Shown here: positions 10,948 through 22,613 of the stretch, one piece after another
Position numbering within the stretch: the stretch's first letter is position 1
Layout of the letters: each line of letters starts with the position of its first letter
Assembly: GCA_036925085.1 (NCBI GenBank)
Contig: JAUPFP010000040.1
Span: 1,023,939 to 1,087,938 of the forward strand
Direction of reading: 5' to 3'
From: Brachycybe producta
Lineage: Eukaryota > Arthropoda > Diplopoda > Playtdesmida > Andrognathidae
DNA length: 64,000 nucleotides
Translations under genes and position numbers: made by a program
The notes under the pieces: generated by a model
What the model was told of the DNA's origin: nothing
The model's input: the letters and a program-made list of their open reading frames with translations, nothing else
Database searches by the model: none

Positions 10948-11220
10948 ACTAAGGCTTGGATTTCTATGCAAAATATCAAGCAAATGTTTCTCAATTTGTG
11001 TTTTTTCTAATCAAAAAGGCTGGTTAGAGGCTAGAAGTCTGATTACTATCAGTTGCCACCTAAAGTTCTAACCTCTAACCAGTGTTTTTGATTAAAAAAA
11101 CAAAACAGAATTCTTAGTTGATCTAAATGAGATTGTTATATCACTGATGATATCACTGATTGGGCCATAGGTTGAGAAACGTTTGCTTGATATATTGCAT
11201 AAAAATCCGAGCTCTCTACT
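10948..11220. mobile_element. Family F foldback element
   Basis: The left end TATGCAAAATATCAAGCAAA plus TGTTTCTCAATTTGTG is mirrored by GAGAAACGTTTGCTTGATAT and TATTGCATAAAAATCCGAGC. The inner arms GGTTAGAGGCTAGAAG and CTAACCTCTAACCAG pair. Full F elements elsewhere (38527, 60025) have the same layout. A further diverged AAAATCCTAGCCCT block follows at about 11280. Confidence 0.75.
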
Positions 11221-11462
11221 CATCACACATTGAAACACTGATCAAAATTGGCACTTGCAAATAAAATATGTAAAAACATAAAAATCCTAGCCCTGCTTGG
11301 CACTCATAAAAGAGGAATTTTATGAAATTTTAACTTAAAACACTGATAATATCAGGGTTTCTATTCTTTGTTTGCCGTGAATGGCACTTCATAATTTTGT
11401 TGCACATTAGCATTAATTATTATTAAAAAAACCGCAATCTTGCGTTTTTTTGTGCATGTTTT

Positions 11463-11518
<56 letters not shown>
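11463..11518 (+). repeat. (CT)n microsatellite
   Basis: Nearly pure CT dinucleotide run, about 56 bp. Similar runs occur at 15239-15290, 15558-15581, 24397-24440, 33421-33463 and 40888-40966. Confidence 0.95.
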
Positions 11519-11520
<2 letters not shown>

Positions 11521-12035
11521 GCCCCACCCCCTTTTTTCTTGTTTTTTTTGGGGAGAAAAGATGAAATTTTTTTCTTCATTTTTTTCGGGGTTCAACAAAA
11601 TCGTTGACCTGACCTCCATTTCAAATATTTAACTAACAAACAACAATTAAAAAACTTTTTTTTTTAAATTTTCTCTCAAAATTAATAAGAAAATGAAAAC
11701 TTGAATGTTTCAAGAATTCGTCGACAGATGGCGCACAACATTGCATTTATATGATACTAGTAGTATACAACAAGGTAATATACAGAGTATGTTTGATGGT
11801 AATCAATGGCTGGCCATAGATTTATCGTCGTTATATATTTCGGTGTCCACAAGTGTATTCTTTAAAATATCTCAGAAACAATAAATATTTAAAACTTAAC
11901 GTAATTGTTAACAACATATTCAAAATATAGTTAGTTGTTCAACAAATGAAATAAAATTTGTTTGAAAATTAAAAAAAAAATTAATGAATTTTAAAAAACT
12001 TTGAACTGTACATGTAAATTGACATTTTTGCTGAC
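11519..12035. other. Unassigned sequence
   Basis: AT-rich, with one AGATGGCGC motif at about 11728. No gene or family recognised. Confidence 0.4.
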
Positions 12036-12535
12036 GGAAATTATAAAAAAAAAGATAATTAATTAAACATAATTAATAAAAAATAAAATAAAAATAAACT
12101 AATAATAAAAATGAAAATAAAAATAAAATAAAAATAAAATAATTAAAATAAAATTAAATTAAAAATTAAAAATAAAAAATAAAAAAAATAAATTAAATTA
12201 AAAATAAAATAAAATAAAATAAAAATAATTTAAATTAAATAAAAATAAAAATAAAATAAAAATTAAATAAAAAAATTAAATTAAAAATAAAATAAAATAA
12301 AAATAATTTAAATTAAATTAAATAAAAAAAAATAAAAATAATTTAAATTAAATTAAATAAAAATAAAATAAAAATTAAATAAGAAAATTAAATTAAAAAT
12401 AAAATAAAATAAAAATAATTTAAATTAAATTAAATAAAAAAAATAAAAAAAAATTAAATTAAATTAAATTAAAAATAAAATAAAATAAAATAAAAAATAA
12501 AATAAAAATAAAATAAAATAATTAAAAATAAAGCT
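12036..12535 (+). repeat. Near-pure A/T low-complexity block
   Basis: About 460 consecutive bases (12073-12531) contain only about three G or C. The strand is built from AAATAAAATAAAAATTAAATT-like words with A clearly in excess of T. Local periods of 5 and roughly 95-110 bp recur, so it has grown by slippage and segment duplication. Confidence 0.9.
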
Positions 12536-12639
12536 TTTTTTTCCAAATTCAATAACTTTTTTCATTTTCTTAAAATTTATTATTGATGAGATATTCAATT
12601 TTAAACAACTCAAAATAAACTTTTTATGTCAGTTTCAAA

Positions 12640-12863
12640 ACTTTCCGGTTTCATGACTTCCGGTTAATGAACTTCCTTGTTAGCTGATCATAATTAAACG
12701 GTTTCCACAATGTGGACACACAAAACGAAGTTTTAAATGTGTTGAAAGAAAGTTAAAGAAGTTTATTACAAAGTTCTAGTTGCAAATTCACATAACAACA
12801 TGTCGCATTGCAAGTTGAAATTTGCATTCAAAGTTGCTAGTGTGATTGATATAGGGGCTTTTT
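12640..12863. mobile_element. Family I element, diverged copy
   Basis: Ends AAAGTTGCTAGTGTGATT and GGGGCTTTTTAA, like the right end of the better copy at 27777-28136. GGTTTCATGACTTCCGG near the start is inverted relative to that copy, so this one is rearranged. Confidence 0.55.
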
Positions 12864-13868
12864 AACCTGAACCAGGCCTAAGATTTGAGTCTAGAAAGAA
12901 CCCATTTACTTAACCCCTTTGACTTCTTTTGTTGAAAAACTTTTCCAAAAAGTTTTCTTATCCAAAATCACCTTTTTATTTTGGCAGAAGAAGAAAAATA
13001 AGCTTAAAAAGGAAGTTTAGAAACTTTTAAAACTTTGCAACATTTTTTTTTTTTCTTTCTAAAAACTTCAGATAAAATCCAAAAACGAAGAAAAACCTCT
13101 GAAAAACTTATTTACCCCCATGTTTTCAATAACCCCCCCACCTCCCCCTTTATTTCATTACATTTAAACACAATCAAATAAATTCTCACCCTTCTCTCTT
13201 TTTCTTGAGTCTCTTTTTTTGGAGACTAGACATGTGAAAAACAACTTCTAAATAAAAAGGATAGGTGTTTTATACGAAGAAAATATGGACCTTATAAGAG
13301 TCCTCATGGTCAGTCTGGGTCAGTCGAGAGAGGTCAGTCCAGAAAGGGTCAGATTGCGGCTGAGAGAAGAAGAAGAGAAGGGGGTCTCTCTTTCTCTCAA
13401 GACTCCCAGACAGGATATTTTTTGTCAGAAAAGGGAGAAAAAAAAATCCTTATTTCTATTATGTACGTAATGGGGTGATTTTCTTTTATCCCCACCTCCT
13501 TCCACTTTTAACCCCCTCCCCCTCCCTCTTATCAACAAAAAAACCCCGCCCATTTTCTTTTTACCCCCACAACTCTTATGTAGTCTCTTCTAAAACATGA
13601 AAAGTACCCTTTTTTTTGGGGGGGGGGGGGGGCTATTCAATATAATTTTTCTTCTTATTCTTCCGTAAAAAGGTGGTAAAGGTAATCTTTTTTGAGTGAC
13701 CGGACATAACCCCCTCAAAACCAGCTAGCCTATAGGTGATAAACACCCCCACATAACTAACCCCCATCTTATTACCCCCCCCCCCCCTTTTTTTCTATGG
13801 CGGCGACAGTGTTGCCAAGATTCAGATTTCCTTTTAAAAATGAAATGATCTTGAAATAAAAGGGTTCA
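12864..13868. other. Unassigned sequence with C and G runs
   Basis: Contains C-rich patches and a G run at about 13618-13632. A 61-codon frame at 13285-13470 has no recognisable domain. No repeat family seen. Confidence 0.4.
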
Positions 13869-13872
13869 ATGA

Positions 13873-13903
<31 letters not shown>
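13869..13903 (+). repeat. Poly-T tract
   Basis: About 35 consecutive T. On the minus strand it could be the A tail of a retrocopy, but nothing recognisable adjoins it. Confidence 0.9.
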
Positions 13904-13907
<4 letters not shown>

Positions 13908-14389
13908 GTTTTAACTTGGGTTTGAAATTAGATGTTATTTCTTTGTTTCAGAGACCCTGAATTTCATTTCAGAAGAAAGAAAAAGTTACAAAATTGTAAC
14001 AGTCATATCGTATGATGCCACTGCTTGTGTGCTAATACTTTATGATTGTCATATTATTTCTATGTACTAACATTCAAAGGGCTGTCATATGATGATATGA
14101 CAATATATTTATCATGAATTTATCATACCATGCAGGGTATTTATTGGATTTGGTGAATTTAACTGGATTGAATCAAATCCAAATCCTCGTTGGACAAATC
14201 CAAATCAAATCCAACTTTTACAACAGTTTCTTAAATCCAAATCCAGTAACTTTTTTATTTGCCATTTTTTTTTTACTAATTTGTTTTCTTGGGTAACGAT
14301 AATTACTCTTAATGAACAGCAGTTTTTCAAATATTTTTTCTGTTTTAAATTTGAACCATTATTCACTAAAGATATTCCCAGTGGTTGAA

Positions 14390-14575
14390 AAAATTATCAC
14401 AATTTTTGCCTATTTTTATCATAATTTTCACAATTAAATTTCTTAAAAATTACCACAATTTTTGCCCATTTTTTATCACAGTTTTCACAATTAAATTTCT
14501 TAAAAAATTGCCACAATTTTTGCCTATTTTTATTCTAATTTTCACAATTAAAATTTTCTAAAAATTATCTCACCT
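14390..14575 (+). repeat. Three-unit tandem repeat, about 58 bp
   Basis: CACAATTTTTGCCTATTTTT, then a T/A block, then TTTTCACAATTAAATTTCTT, occurs three times starting at about 14395, 14452 and 14511, with a few differences between units. Confidence 0.85.
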
Positions 14576-14586
14576 ATAAAAACTTA

Positions 14587-14639
14587 AAAATTTGATTACC
14601 AGGGTTGGCGAAAATTGCCAACCCTGGTAATCAAATTTT
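14587..14639. repeat. Perfect 23-bp hairpin
   Basis: TTTGATTACCAGGGTTGGC and its exact complement flank a 7-base loop (GAAAATT), giving a 23-bp perfect stem. It lies just after the 58-bp tandem repeat. Perfect pairing implies recent origin or maintenance. Confidence 0.9.
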
Positions 14640-15236
14640 AGGTTCATTTCTGTATCTTTTAAAGAAAAAGATGGGTTTCTTCATTAAAAGTGTTTCTTGA
14701 GGGTTTTTTTTTTTTCTTTTTGGAAGAGACAGACATAAAGAATTGTTATTCGTCTGGTTTTTGGTCCAAAAATGACCAGATGATTATTTTGTAAAAAAAA
14801 AAAAGGGGGTGAAAAATTGAAGTATGAAAAGTCTGGACAGAGGAAAAAAAAAGCCGTTTTTTTCCGAAGTAAAATTGCATTCAGGGAATCTAATAAAAGA
14901 CAGGAAAAATCCTTTTTCTCTCTCTCTTTTTTCATTTGTGTTATTTGTCCATTTCAAATATACACGTGTGAATTTGTATGAGATTTTTCTTATAAACTGG
15001 ACAATCCTCTCTCTTTTCTAAGGTCCTTTTTTTCTGGACTTTTGAAGAAGGAAAAATTCGGTTTTTGAAGTATATTTTCTCCTCTCACACAGCAGACCGG
15101 AATCCCTTCTCTTCTTTCAATTGTCCGAAAATGTTTTTTTTTCTTCTTCTTCTGGTCAGACTTTTAACAGAAGGGGTGGTCTTTCAAAAAAATTTCTTTT
15201 GTAAATTTTTACCTAGATATGTTTTTCTTACCTAGG

Positions 15237-15288
<52 letters not shown>

Positions 15289-16463
15289 ATTCTTATTTAT
15301 TTTTCTTTCATTCATTTTGGTCAACCCCTAAGTAGACACAAGAAGGTGGGAAGGGTATTTTATTTGAAGAAGGAGAAAAAAAAAGGGTCCTGTGCCCTTT
15401 GAACCCTCAAAAAGTTACCCGTTTTTACCTGAAATAAGAAAAAAAAATTTATAATTCTCTCTTACCTCTTCTTATGTCATCTTTAAGGGTGAAATATTTT
15501 CTTATTGTTAGTCAGGGTTTCAAAACCCAGGGGTAGGGTTATGAAACCCCCTTTTTTTTCTCTCTCTCTCTCTCTCTCTCTTGCTGAATAACCCCCTTCA
15601 GAAGAAGAAGAAGAAATCCACCCTTAACTTGTGAGATATGAGATTTCTTCTCTTTTCATATATATATATTATATAAAGAAGGGATATTACTGATTTTTGA
15701 GGTGAAAAAAGTAGAAAAACCACTCAAAAGAAAGATTTTTTTGGGTGTTTTTGAGGGTGTTTTATATTTTTAAAAAAATTGGAGGGGGGAGAGGATGACA
15801 GGGGTGGTTGAGTTTTTGGTGTGGCACACACATACATATATACGAAAATTTTCATATGTATTTATAACACCTGTATTTTTACGGGTTTAATCATGAATGG
15901 ACCCAAGAAAGAAGGAGAAAAAAAAAATGTTACCATGGTAACTTTTAGAAGTTTTTTTGGGGGGGTTCGTTTCAGTGATTTTTTTAAAAAAAAATATCTT
16001 ATTTTTTTTTCAAGGTGTGGGGGTATTTGAGAAAAAAAGGGGGGATAATAAGAGGGAAACCCTCCCCCTTCATCCTCTTCCTCCTTAAAACCCTCCAATT
16101 TATTTCTTCTTATACACCTGACACCTATAAACTAGTACGCATGATCAACTGACTAAAAGAGGACAAAAATTATTGCAAAATTGAATCTTTTAAGTTAGAA
16201 AATGTCAATCTTTACATTTTTGTGTGGTTTTTCTCTCTTTGTACAAAAAAAAACTTGATTTTTTTGTGTTTTTCTTAAGTTTTTTTTTTTTTTTGGAGAG
16301 AGTTTTGTTTGGTCAATTTTTTAAAGGTCTTTTTTAACCCTTTTTTTGAAACCCTTGAAATCAACAAACAGCTGTACCCACATCTCAAACAACAACGAGG
16401 GTTGAAAGGAGTTTGAGGCTAGTTTTTAAGGGCGGTGGTATTCTTTAATGAGGACTTAATTAA
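14640..16463. other. Unassigned low-complexity sequence
   Basis: Rich in poly-T, poly-A and CT runs (15239-15290, 15558-15581). Open frames are short and biased to Lys and Phe. No gene or family recognised. Confidence 0.45.
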
Positions 16464-16793
16464 TACCTAGTGCACACCTGATAATTTAAATGCATTTAAA
16501 TAATAAACGTGTTCTACAGAGCCCTCTGTGAAGGGCAAACAAACAATATATCGAATTCAATTTATTCAGTTAATAATCTGAAAATATTGAGTATAATATA
16601 ATTATAATATAATTATATAATTATATAAACTCATCATATAATTATATAAACTATTGACAAAATATTGATTTAGTATTTCCAATTTAAAATAATAATGTCA
16701 ATTTTTATTTGGTTCATGTCCTTAACTGGATTCCGTATAATTCACTTAAACACATTTAATTTGAATTCGTTTAATTCATGTGTGTACAAGGTA
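16464..16793 (+). mobile_element. Family B element, left member of an inverted pair
   Basis: Starts TACCTAGTGCACACCTG and ends CATGTGTGTACAAGGTA, with TAA to its left. It carries a local TATAATTATATAAT expansion (about 16595-16650) absent from other copies. Confidence 0.85.
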
Positions 16794-16828
16794 TACATTA
16801 AGAGATGAGCATTTGCATAACTCAGTTA

Positions 16829-17131
16829 TACCTTGTACACGCATGAGTTAAACGAATTCAAATTAAATGTGTTTAGGTGAATTATACGGAAAACAGTTAA
16901 GGACATGAACCAAATAAAAATTGACTTTATTAATTAATATTTTAAATTGAAATATTAAATCAATATTTTGTCAATAGTTTCTATAAATTATATTTAAGTA
17001 TTAACTCAATATTTTCAGATTATTAACTGAATAAATTGAATTCGACATAATGTTTGTTTTGTCCTTCACGAGGCTCTGTAGAACACGTTTATTATTTAAA
17101 TGCATTTAAATTTCCAGGTGTGTACTCGGTA
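16829..17131 (-). mobile_element. Family B element, right member of an inverted pair
   Basis: Starts TACCTTGTACACGCATGAG and ends CAGGTGTGTACTCGGTA, flanked by TTA on both sides. Only 35 bp separate it from the plus-strand copy on its left, so the two form a large inverted repeat of about 300-bp arms. Confidence 0.85.
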
Positions 17132-17284
17132 TTAGAGCGCTTTGAACCATCCCTGACATGAGTATTGCCGGCAATTGTAGTATACAAGTATACTTTCATT
17201 TGAAATCTAAGCAACAGTTAGCAAGTTAGCAACGCCATCTAGTATTCAATATACGCAGTTTACTATAAAGTCTAGCAGACAGCT

Positions 17285-17470
17285 ACTGTGTAATGTACTA
17301 ATGTGCTGCGCAAATCTGTTAATGCATATTGGGAACCGGTTCAAACAGATTTGTGAAGATCGACGAACTGATCAGAACCGGGTTCACAAAAAATTGCGAA
17401 CCGCAAACTTATTGAACCGGTGCCAAACTGAGTTGAAACGATTCGGTTCTAACCATTGCCACCTCTACTT
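17285..17470 (+). mobile_element. Family L repeat
   Basis: Shares GTGCTG.GCAAATC, AATGCATATTGGGAACC, GAACTGATCAGAA and TTCGGTTCTA..C.TTGCCACC with 36480-36960. It is useful as the unoccupied version of a site where the other copy carries an A element. I cannot tell the repeat class; several CCGGTT motifs stand out. Confidence 0.65.
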
Positions 17471-17491
17471 CTGCAAATCTGCTACCCCTTA

Positions 17492-18457
17492 AAAGGCTAC
17501 GCATCGGAAAATTACTTTGAAAAATCTCCACAAAGAGCGCTAGCATCGTTTTTCTATTGAGCCCATAGACACAATGTTAAAGAAAAAACGTTAATTTTTA
17601 AAATACAGCAGTCGCGGTGGCAATATGTTTATTTTTCATATTTAAAGTTGTCCAATATTAAGTTTTCAAAGTGCAATGTGCACCTTAAATATATGCTGAT
17701 CGAGTGATAGAATGACAAGAAAGTGGTAAGTGCGGTTCTATTTTTAAAAAGTATTTCAAAATCGCGAATTTCTAACTTTCATGTTAAACTCCATTGAGTT
17801 CACCCAAATAAGAAAAAAACAACATCCATTAAAATGTTGGTAAAAAAAAATACCTAAAAAATAATTTTAAAAAACCACAATTAAACCACAGTGAAGCCAA
17901 CACATTGGCGCACGTGCTGATTTTTTTCTTTCTGGTTTTTTTAAATTATTTTTAGGTATAAAATCATAAAATGTTGGTAAAAAATACCTAAAAATAATTT
18001 TAAAAAACCAGAAAGAAAAAAATCACCACGTGCGCCAATGTGTTGGCTTCACTGTGGTTTAATTGTGGTTTTTTAAAATTATTTTTAGGTATTTTTTACC
18101 AACATTTTATGATATGGATGTTTGTGGATGTTTTTTTTTTGCTTACGTGGAGTTTAACATAAGAGTTAAAAATTCGCGATTTTGAAATATTTTTTTTTTT
18201 AAAATAGAACAACACTTACAATTTTTATGTCATTCTATCACTCGATCAGCATATATCTAAGGTGCACATTGCACTTTGAAAACTTAATATTAGACAAGTT
18301 TAAATATGTAAAATAAACATATTGCCGCCGCGACTGCTGTGTATTTTAAAAATTAACATTTTTTCTTTAACATTGGGTTTATGGGCTCAATAGAAAAACG
18401 ATGCTAGCGCTCTTTGCGGAGATTTTTCAAAGTAAGATTTTCCGATGCAACCTCTTA
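17492..18457. mobile_element. Family D palindrome, about 970 bp
   Basis: The left arm begins GGCTACGCATCGGAAAATTA, passes GAGCGCTAGCATCGTTTTTC, GTCGCGGTGGCAATATG and CGAGTGATAGAATGACA, and is mirrored on the right, ending AAGATTTTCCGATGCAACC. The centre repeats inverted blocks of GTTGGTAAAAAATACCTAAA and AAGCCAACACATTGGCGCAC, so a palindrome sits inside a palindrome. Too long for a typical MITE and apparently non-coding; best called a foldback transposon. Confidence 0.85.
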
Positions 18458-19689
18458 ACGGAAGGTTTTTTTTATAGCAGAGACTATTAAGTTATTAACC
18501 AACCACAAAGCGCAAAAAAAACCGCTTTTTGTCCAATTGTAATTCATTTTGTTTTTTCACTCCCAGAAAGAGAGAGAGATAGTTATTCATTTTTAACACA
18601 TTGAAATATCAAATTTTAAATTATTATTTCCTCCTATTGAGCCCCCCCCTCCTCCTCCTCCTCCACCTCTCACACATCCTAAAACTGCCCACAATCAACC
18701 ACCAATAATACCTTATATTACAAATTACACCATTAATTTAATAATATCTTAATCATTGGTTTAAGAAATATCACAAACTTATTATTGTTATTGTCAGCAA
18801 AACAAAACAACAACAAAAAAAAATGAATGATCGAACCTTTTATTATTTATTACAGAGGGCCAATTTACGAAAACCTCAAATATATATATAAAAAATATAT
18901 ATATATAAAAAATTATATTTTTTATATAAACCCCTCTCTAACTGGTCAAGTTAAAAAAAAAGGTTTGGCCGAAAAAAAAGGGGGTTATAAATATGAGAAA
19001 AAAAGAAACCTCCCCCCTTTTTTTTTGGCTCGATTTTCACACGCACAAAAAAAAAGGAGAAAAAAAAATCAATGTTATTGAGAGGAAAAAAAGGGGGAGG
19101 AGGGGGTAAATAGGACCACCTAAAGGGGGGAATATGGGGGGGGGGGGTGGAAAAGCTAGAGAAATAGAAAACCCGTTGGCCGAACCAAGGGCCGAGGGGT
19201 CAAAGTTCACGGGCAGTAAATCTCTCTCTCACTCACTCACTCACTCACTGAATCCTTAGAAGAAGAAAAAAAAAAACCTTCCGAAAAATGAGAGAAAAAA
19301 AAATTCATACAATTGAATTTGATAATAAAAATAATAATAGACTTTTTTTTCTTCTTCTTCCAATTGAGAGAAATTTTTTTTGTGCAAAATGTCGGAACAA
19401 TTCATTCATATTTTATTTTTTACATCGGTTAGCTATACGACACTCTCTCTATATATATACGGCCCTGGGTGGGGTGTAAGAGGGTATAAGGGTCAATATA
19501 AAGAGGAGGGAAATGTGTATTCCGCCTCGAACGATTTTATATGATCTGAGATGATTTTTTTTTTTATCTGAAATAACGAGCCTATAGGATTTGGAGGTGG
19601 AGGCTAGCGATCACATGTTTATTTTTGCGCTCTTTTTTCCGCTTTTCAGTAGCGTAGCTATTTTTTTTTAATAATGCAAAAAACTTATG
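18458..19689. other. Unassigned sequence
   Basis: Poly-A/T, a TATATA block (18880-18925), G-rich runs (about 19080-19150) and CACT repeats (19225-19250). No gene or family recognised. Confidence 0.4.
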
Positions 19690-19905
19690 CTTTTTTTCTA
19701 GTGAAAGCGACTGGTTAGAGGCTAAAGTTCTAGTAGACTTAAAACTACAGCTGACAACTACAGCTGTTTGGGTATCTCTAGCCTCTAACCAGTTTCTTTG
19801 AATGCAAAAAAAGTATATTTTTTTCTTAACCAAAAATGCGTTTTTCAGTTACAGAACCTTGTGGTTAGAGGCTAGAATTCGTAGGTAAAACTAGCATCTA
19901 AGCAT
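19690..19905. mobile_element. Family F-related fragment
   Basis: CTGGTTAGAGGCTAAAGTTC is mirrored by TCTCTAGCCTCTAACCAG, the inner arms of family F, and a third TGGTTAGAGGCTAGAA lies at about 19861. The outer F parts are absent. Confidence 0.6.
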
Positions 19906-20196
19906 ACAGAAAGTGAAAGTGAATTTCTTTCTGGTTGCCTAACTAATTAATATAAAATTATTAATTATAATTAATCCAGAAACTTGGAAAATAGCAAACT
20001 GCTCTCTTCGCCATTTACTTGTGACAGATTTTTTTTCTGCGCATGTGCACAAGTTTCTATAGATTTCTATGATAAAAATTTCTTTTCTAACCCCTTTTCA
20101 AAATGGTGGCTCCATGTAGAAATGGCTCAAGTAACCAAGTCCAAGGTCATGAATTTCTGTCACATCATTCTGTTCATCTCCTTCTTCTGTGCCTTA

Positions 20197-20500
20197 TACC
20201 GTGTAGACACATGAGATAAATGAATTCCAAATAAATGTGTTTAAGTGAATTATACGGAATCCAGTTAAGGCCATGAACCAAATAAAAAATGACTTTTATT
20301 ATTAATATTTTAAATCGAAATACTAAATCAATATTTTGTCAATATTTTAAATAATTATAATTAAGTATTAACCCAATATTTTCAGATTATTAACTGAATA
20401 AATTGAATTCGATGACATATTGTTTGTTTGTCCTTCACAGGGCTCTGTAGAACACGTTTATCATTTAAATGCATTTAAATTATCAGGTGTGCACTAAGTA
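20197..20500 (-). mobile_element. Family B element
   Basis: Starts TACCGTGTAGACACATGAG and ends TCAGGTGTGCACTAAGTA, flanked by TTA on both sides. All internal B landmarks are present. Confidence 0.85.
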
Positions 20501-21125
20501 TTAGATAATTGAAGCTAATTACTCTGCCTAGTTTCTAAAACATATTCAAACACTCCAATTGCATAATCTACTGCTAGCCTCCACCTCCAACTTGCTCGGA
20601 ATCCTTTGACATGAAATTGTCCGAGATGGAATCGTCTCAGGTGGGGTGCAAATCTAAGGAGGGGGTTGTCCATCAGGGATAGTCCAGTTCCATACTCTCT
20701 CCCCCATCCCCCACCCCACAAACACAAAAAAATATACACTAAATAAATGCATTAACACAAAAAAGTGTAATAGTAAAAAAAAAAACCTTTAGGCTTATAT
20801 ATTATATGGATGGGTGTAATATAAAAGATTTCCAGTTATATTCTTTATTTTGTGATATTATTATACAATAATAATACTAGTAAAAAAAACATGTTTTCGG
20901 CCATTGTCCATTTGGATTTATTAAACCATTGGGGCAGCTGCTGAACTTTTCTCTCTCTCTTTTTCAAATTATAATATAAGAGACAGAAGGGGGTTGGGTT
21001 ATCGGGTCCGAAACTAATAACAGTTCCTCCCCCCCCACCGAAAAACGTCCGAGAAAGAACCAATCAACCCACACATCCACCGCTCCTCACCTAATTTACA
21101 TTTTCAGTGCACCTATAGCTGAAAC
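20501..21125. other. Unassigned sequence
   Basis: A K-type terminal motif (AGTTTCTAAAACATATTC) lies at about 20530. The rest, including a C-rich run near 21028, is unassigned. Confidence 0.4.
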
Positions 21126-21322
21126 ACAAGCAATTAGAAAACGGGATGAACAGAAGTTGGCTCCGCCTCTTTTTATGACGATCGGCAACTTCTAATTGGT
21201 TGGTTATGTAGTCTGACGTCCCGTTTCAACGTCGAACCACACAACAAACCAATTAGAAGTTGCCGGTTTGTCATAAAAAGGGTGGAGCCAACTTCTGTTT
21301 GTCCCGATTTCTAATTGCCTGT
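21126..21322. mobile_element. Family A element, subtype A1, with exact 9-bp target duplication
   Basis: Ends ACAAGCAATTAGAAAACGGG and GATTTCTAATTGCCTGT. The arms carry TTGGCTCCGCC, TATGACGATCGGCAACTTC and CTAATTGGTTGG, mirrored on the right. AGCTGAAAC stands immediately outside both ends (21117-21125 and 21323-21331). It has no coding capacity; mobility would need a transposase from elsewhere. Confidence 0.92.
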
Positions 21323-21384
21323 AGCTGAAACAGCTTCTATTTGTGTGACAACTTCGTACGCTGAAAAAGCTTATAATTTATAGG

Positions 21385-21605
21385 GTACGGATTTTTATAC
21401 AGTATATCAAAGCAAAATGTTTCTCAATCTGTGGCCCAAGTGCCAATTGTGAAGTAACAATCTCGTTTAGATAAAAAAAAATTGTTCTTTCTAATTGAAA
21501 AAAGAGGCTAGAACTCTATAGTTGACAACTGATAGTAACCAGACATCGAACCTCTCTAACCAGCCTTTTCTGATTAGAAAAAAGCATTAATTGCAATTTG
21601 CTCTA
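21385..21605. mobile_element. Family F element, partial
   Basis: Left half TACGGATTTTTATACAG, ATGTTTCTCAATCTGTGGCC, then inner arms GAGGCTAGAACTCT and GAACCTCTCTAACCAG. It stops at TTGCAATTTGCTCTAATAAT, where the T-rich minisatellite begins. Confidence 0.7.
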
Positions 21606-21960
21606 ATAATATTTCGGTTTTTCTTGATTTTTTTTTTCAATTTTTCAATTTTTTCGGTTTTTCTCGATTTTTTTTCAATTTTTTCGGTTTTTCTCAATTT
21701 TTTTTTTTTTTCAATTTTTCAATTTTTTCGGTTTTTCTTGATTTTTTTTTTCAATTTTTCAATTTTTTCGGTTTTTCTCGATTTCTTTTTTTTTCGATTT
21801 TCGGTTTTTCTCGATTTTTCGATTTTTTTTTTTCAATTTTTTGATTTTTTCGGTTTTTCTCGATTTATTTTTCGATTTTTCAATTTTTTCGGTTTTTCTC
21901 GGTTTTTTTTCGATTTTTCGATTTTTTTCTCGATTTTTTTCGATTTTTCAATGTATCGCT
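21606..21960 (+). repeat. T-rich minisatellite (TTTTTCGGTTTTTCTCGAT)
   Basis: Degenerate repetition of CAATTTTTCGGTTTTTCTCG with poly-T spacers of variable length, over about 350 bp. The plus strand is nearly free of A runs and G clusters. The 123-codon Phe-rich frame across it follows from the composition. Confidence 0.85.
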
Positions 21961-22613
21961 AAAAATCGATTTTCTTTTTTAAAAAAATATCGGAACGATT
22001 TCGATTTTTCCACCAGTTATTGCCAGCCCTATCAAGTGCAAATTTATGAACCCCAATAATGATTTTTAAGCTTTTTATAGAAACCTACTCACAAAAGACA
22101 AAAAAAAGAAGCAACGTAAAAAAAAAGCTACAAAAGGATGAATTGAAATCCAGAAAAAGAAAAAAAAACCCCAATAGACTCGGGTCTGAAAAGAGAAATA
22201 AAAGTGTCATGGCAATTCTCTTCATGATGTTCCACAATCCATCCCAATCTCCATGGCAACTTTTTAACATTTCTAGTTGTTAGTTGTTTCTTCTTCTTTT
22301 CTTTCCACTTTTCTTTTTCTTTCTTCCTCTGCCTTCTTTACAAGTCAAAGTGCAAAAATCAGTCATTCTGCAAACTCACTAGTCAATTTTCAAAATCATC
22401 CACAACTTGGTTATAAAATCAACACAATGACTAAACAACAGTTTCATAGGCAATCTGCGTAATGCCCCCCTTTTTTTTTGCAACATTCCGCACATTCCCG
22501 AGTGCGTTTATCGATTTATCCAGCTTGTGTGACGTCACGTACAAGTATGTCTATGCATGTGACGTCACACAGCTGGACAGCTCAAGTTCGCACGTGCTGT
22601 GTACAACTCGCAT
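21961..22613. other. Unassigned sequence
   Basis: AT-rich, then a short patch with GTGACGTCA repeated (about 22528-22568), which is a CRE-like octamer seen twice within 40 bp. No gene recognised. Confidence 0.4.

Noticed and set aside
13869-13903. Poly-T tract as tail of a processed pseudogene
   Set aside because: No recognisable coding or repeat sequence adjoins it and no target duplication is visible.
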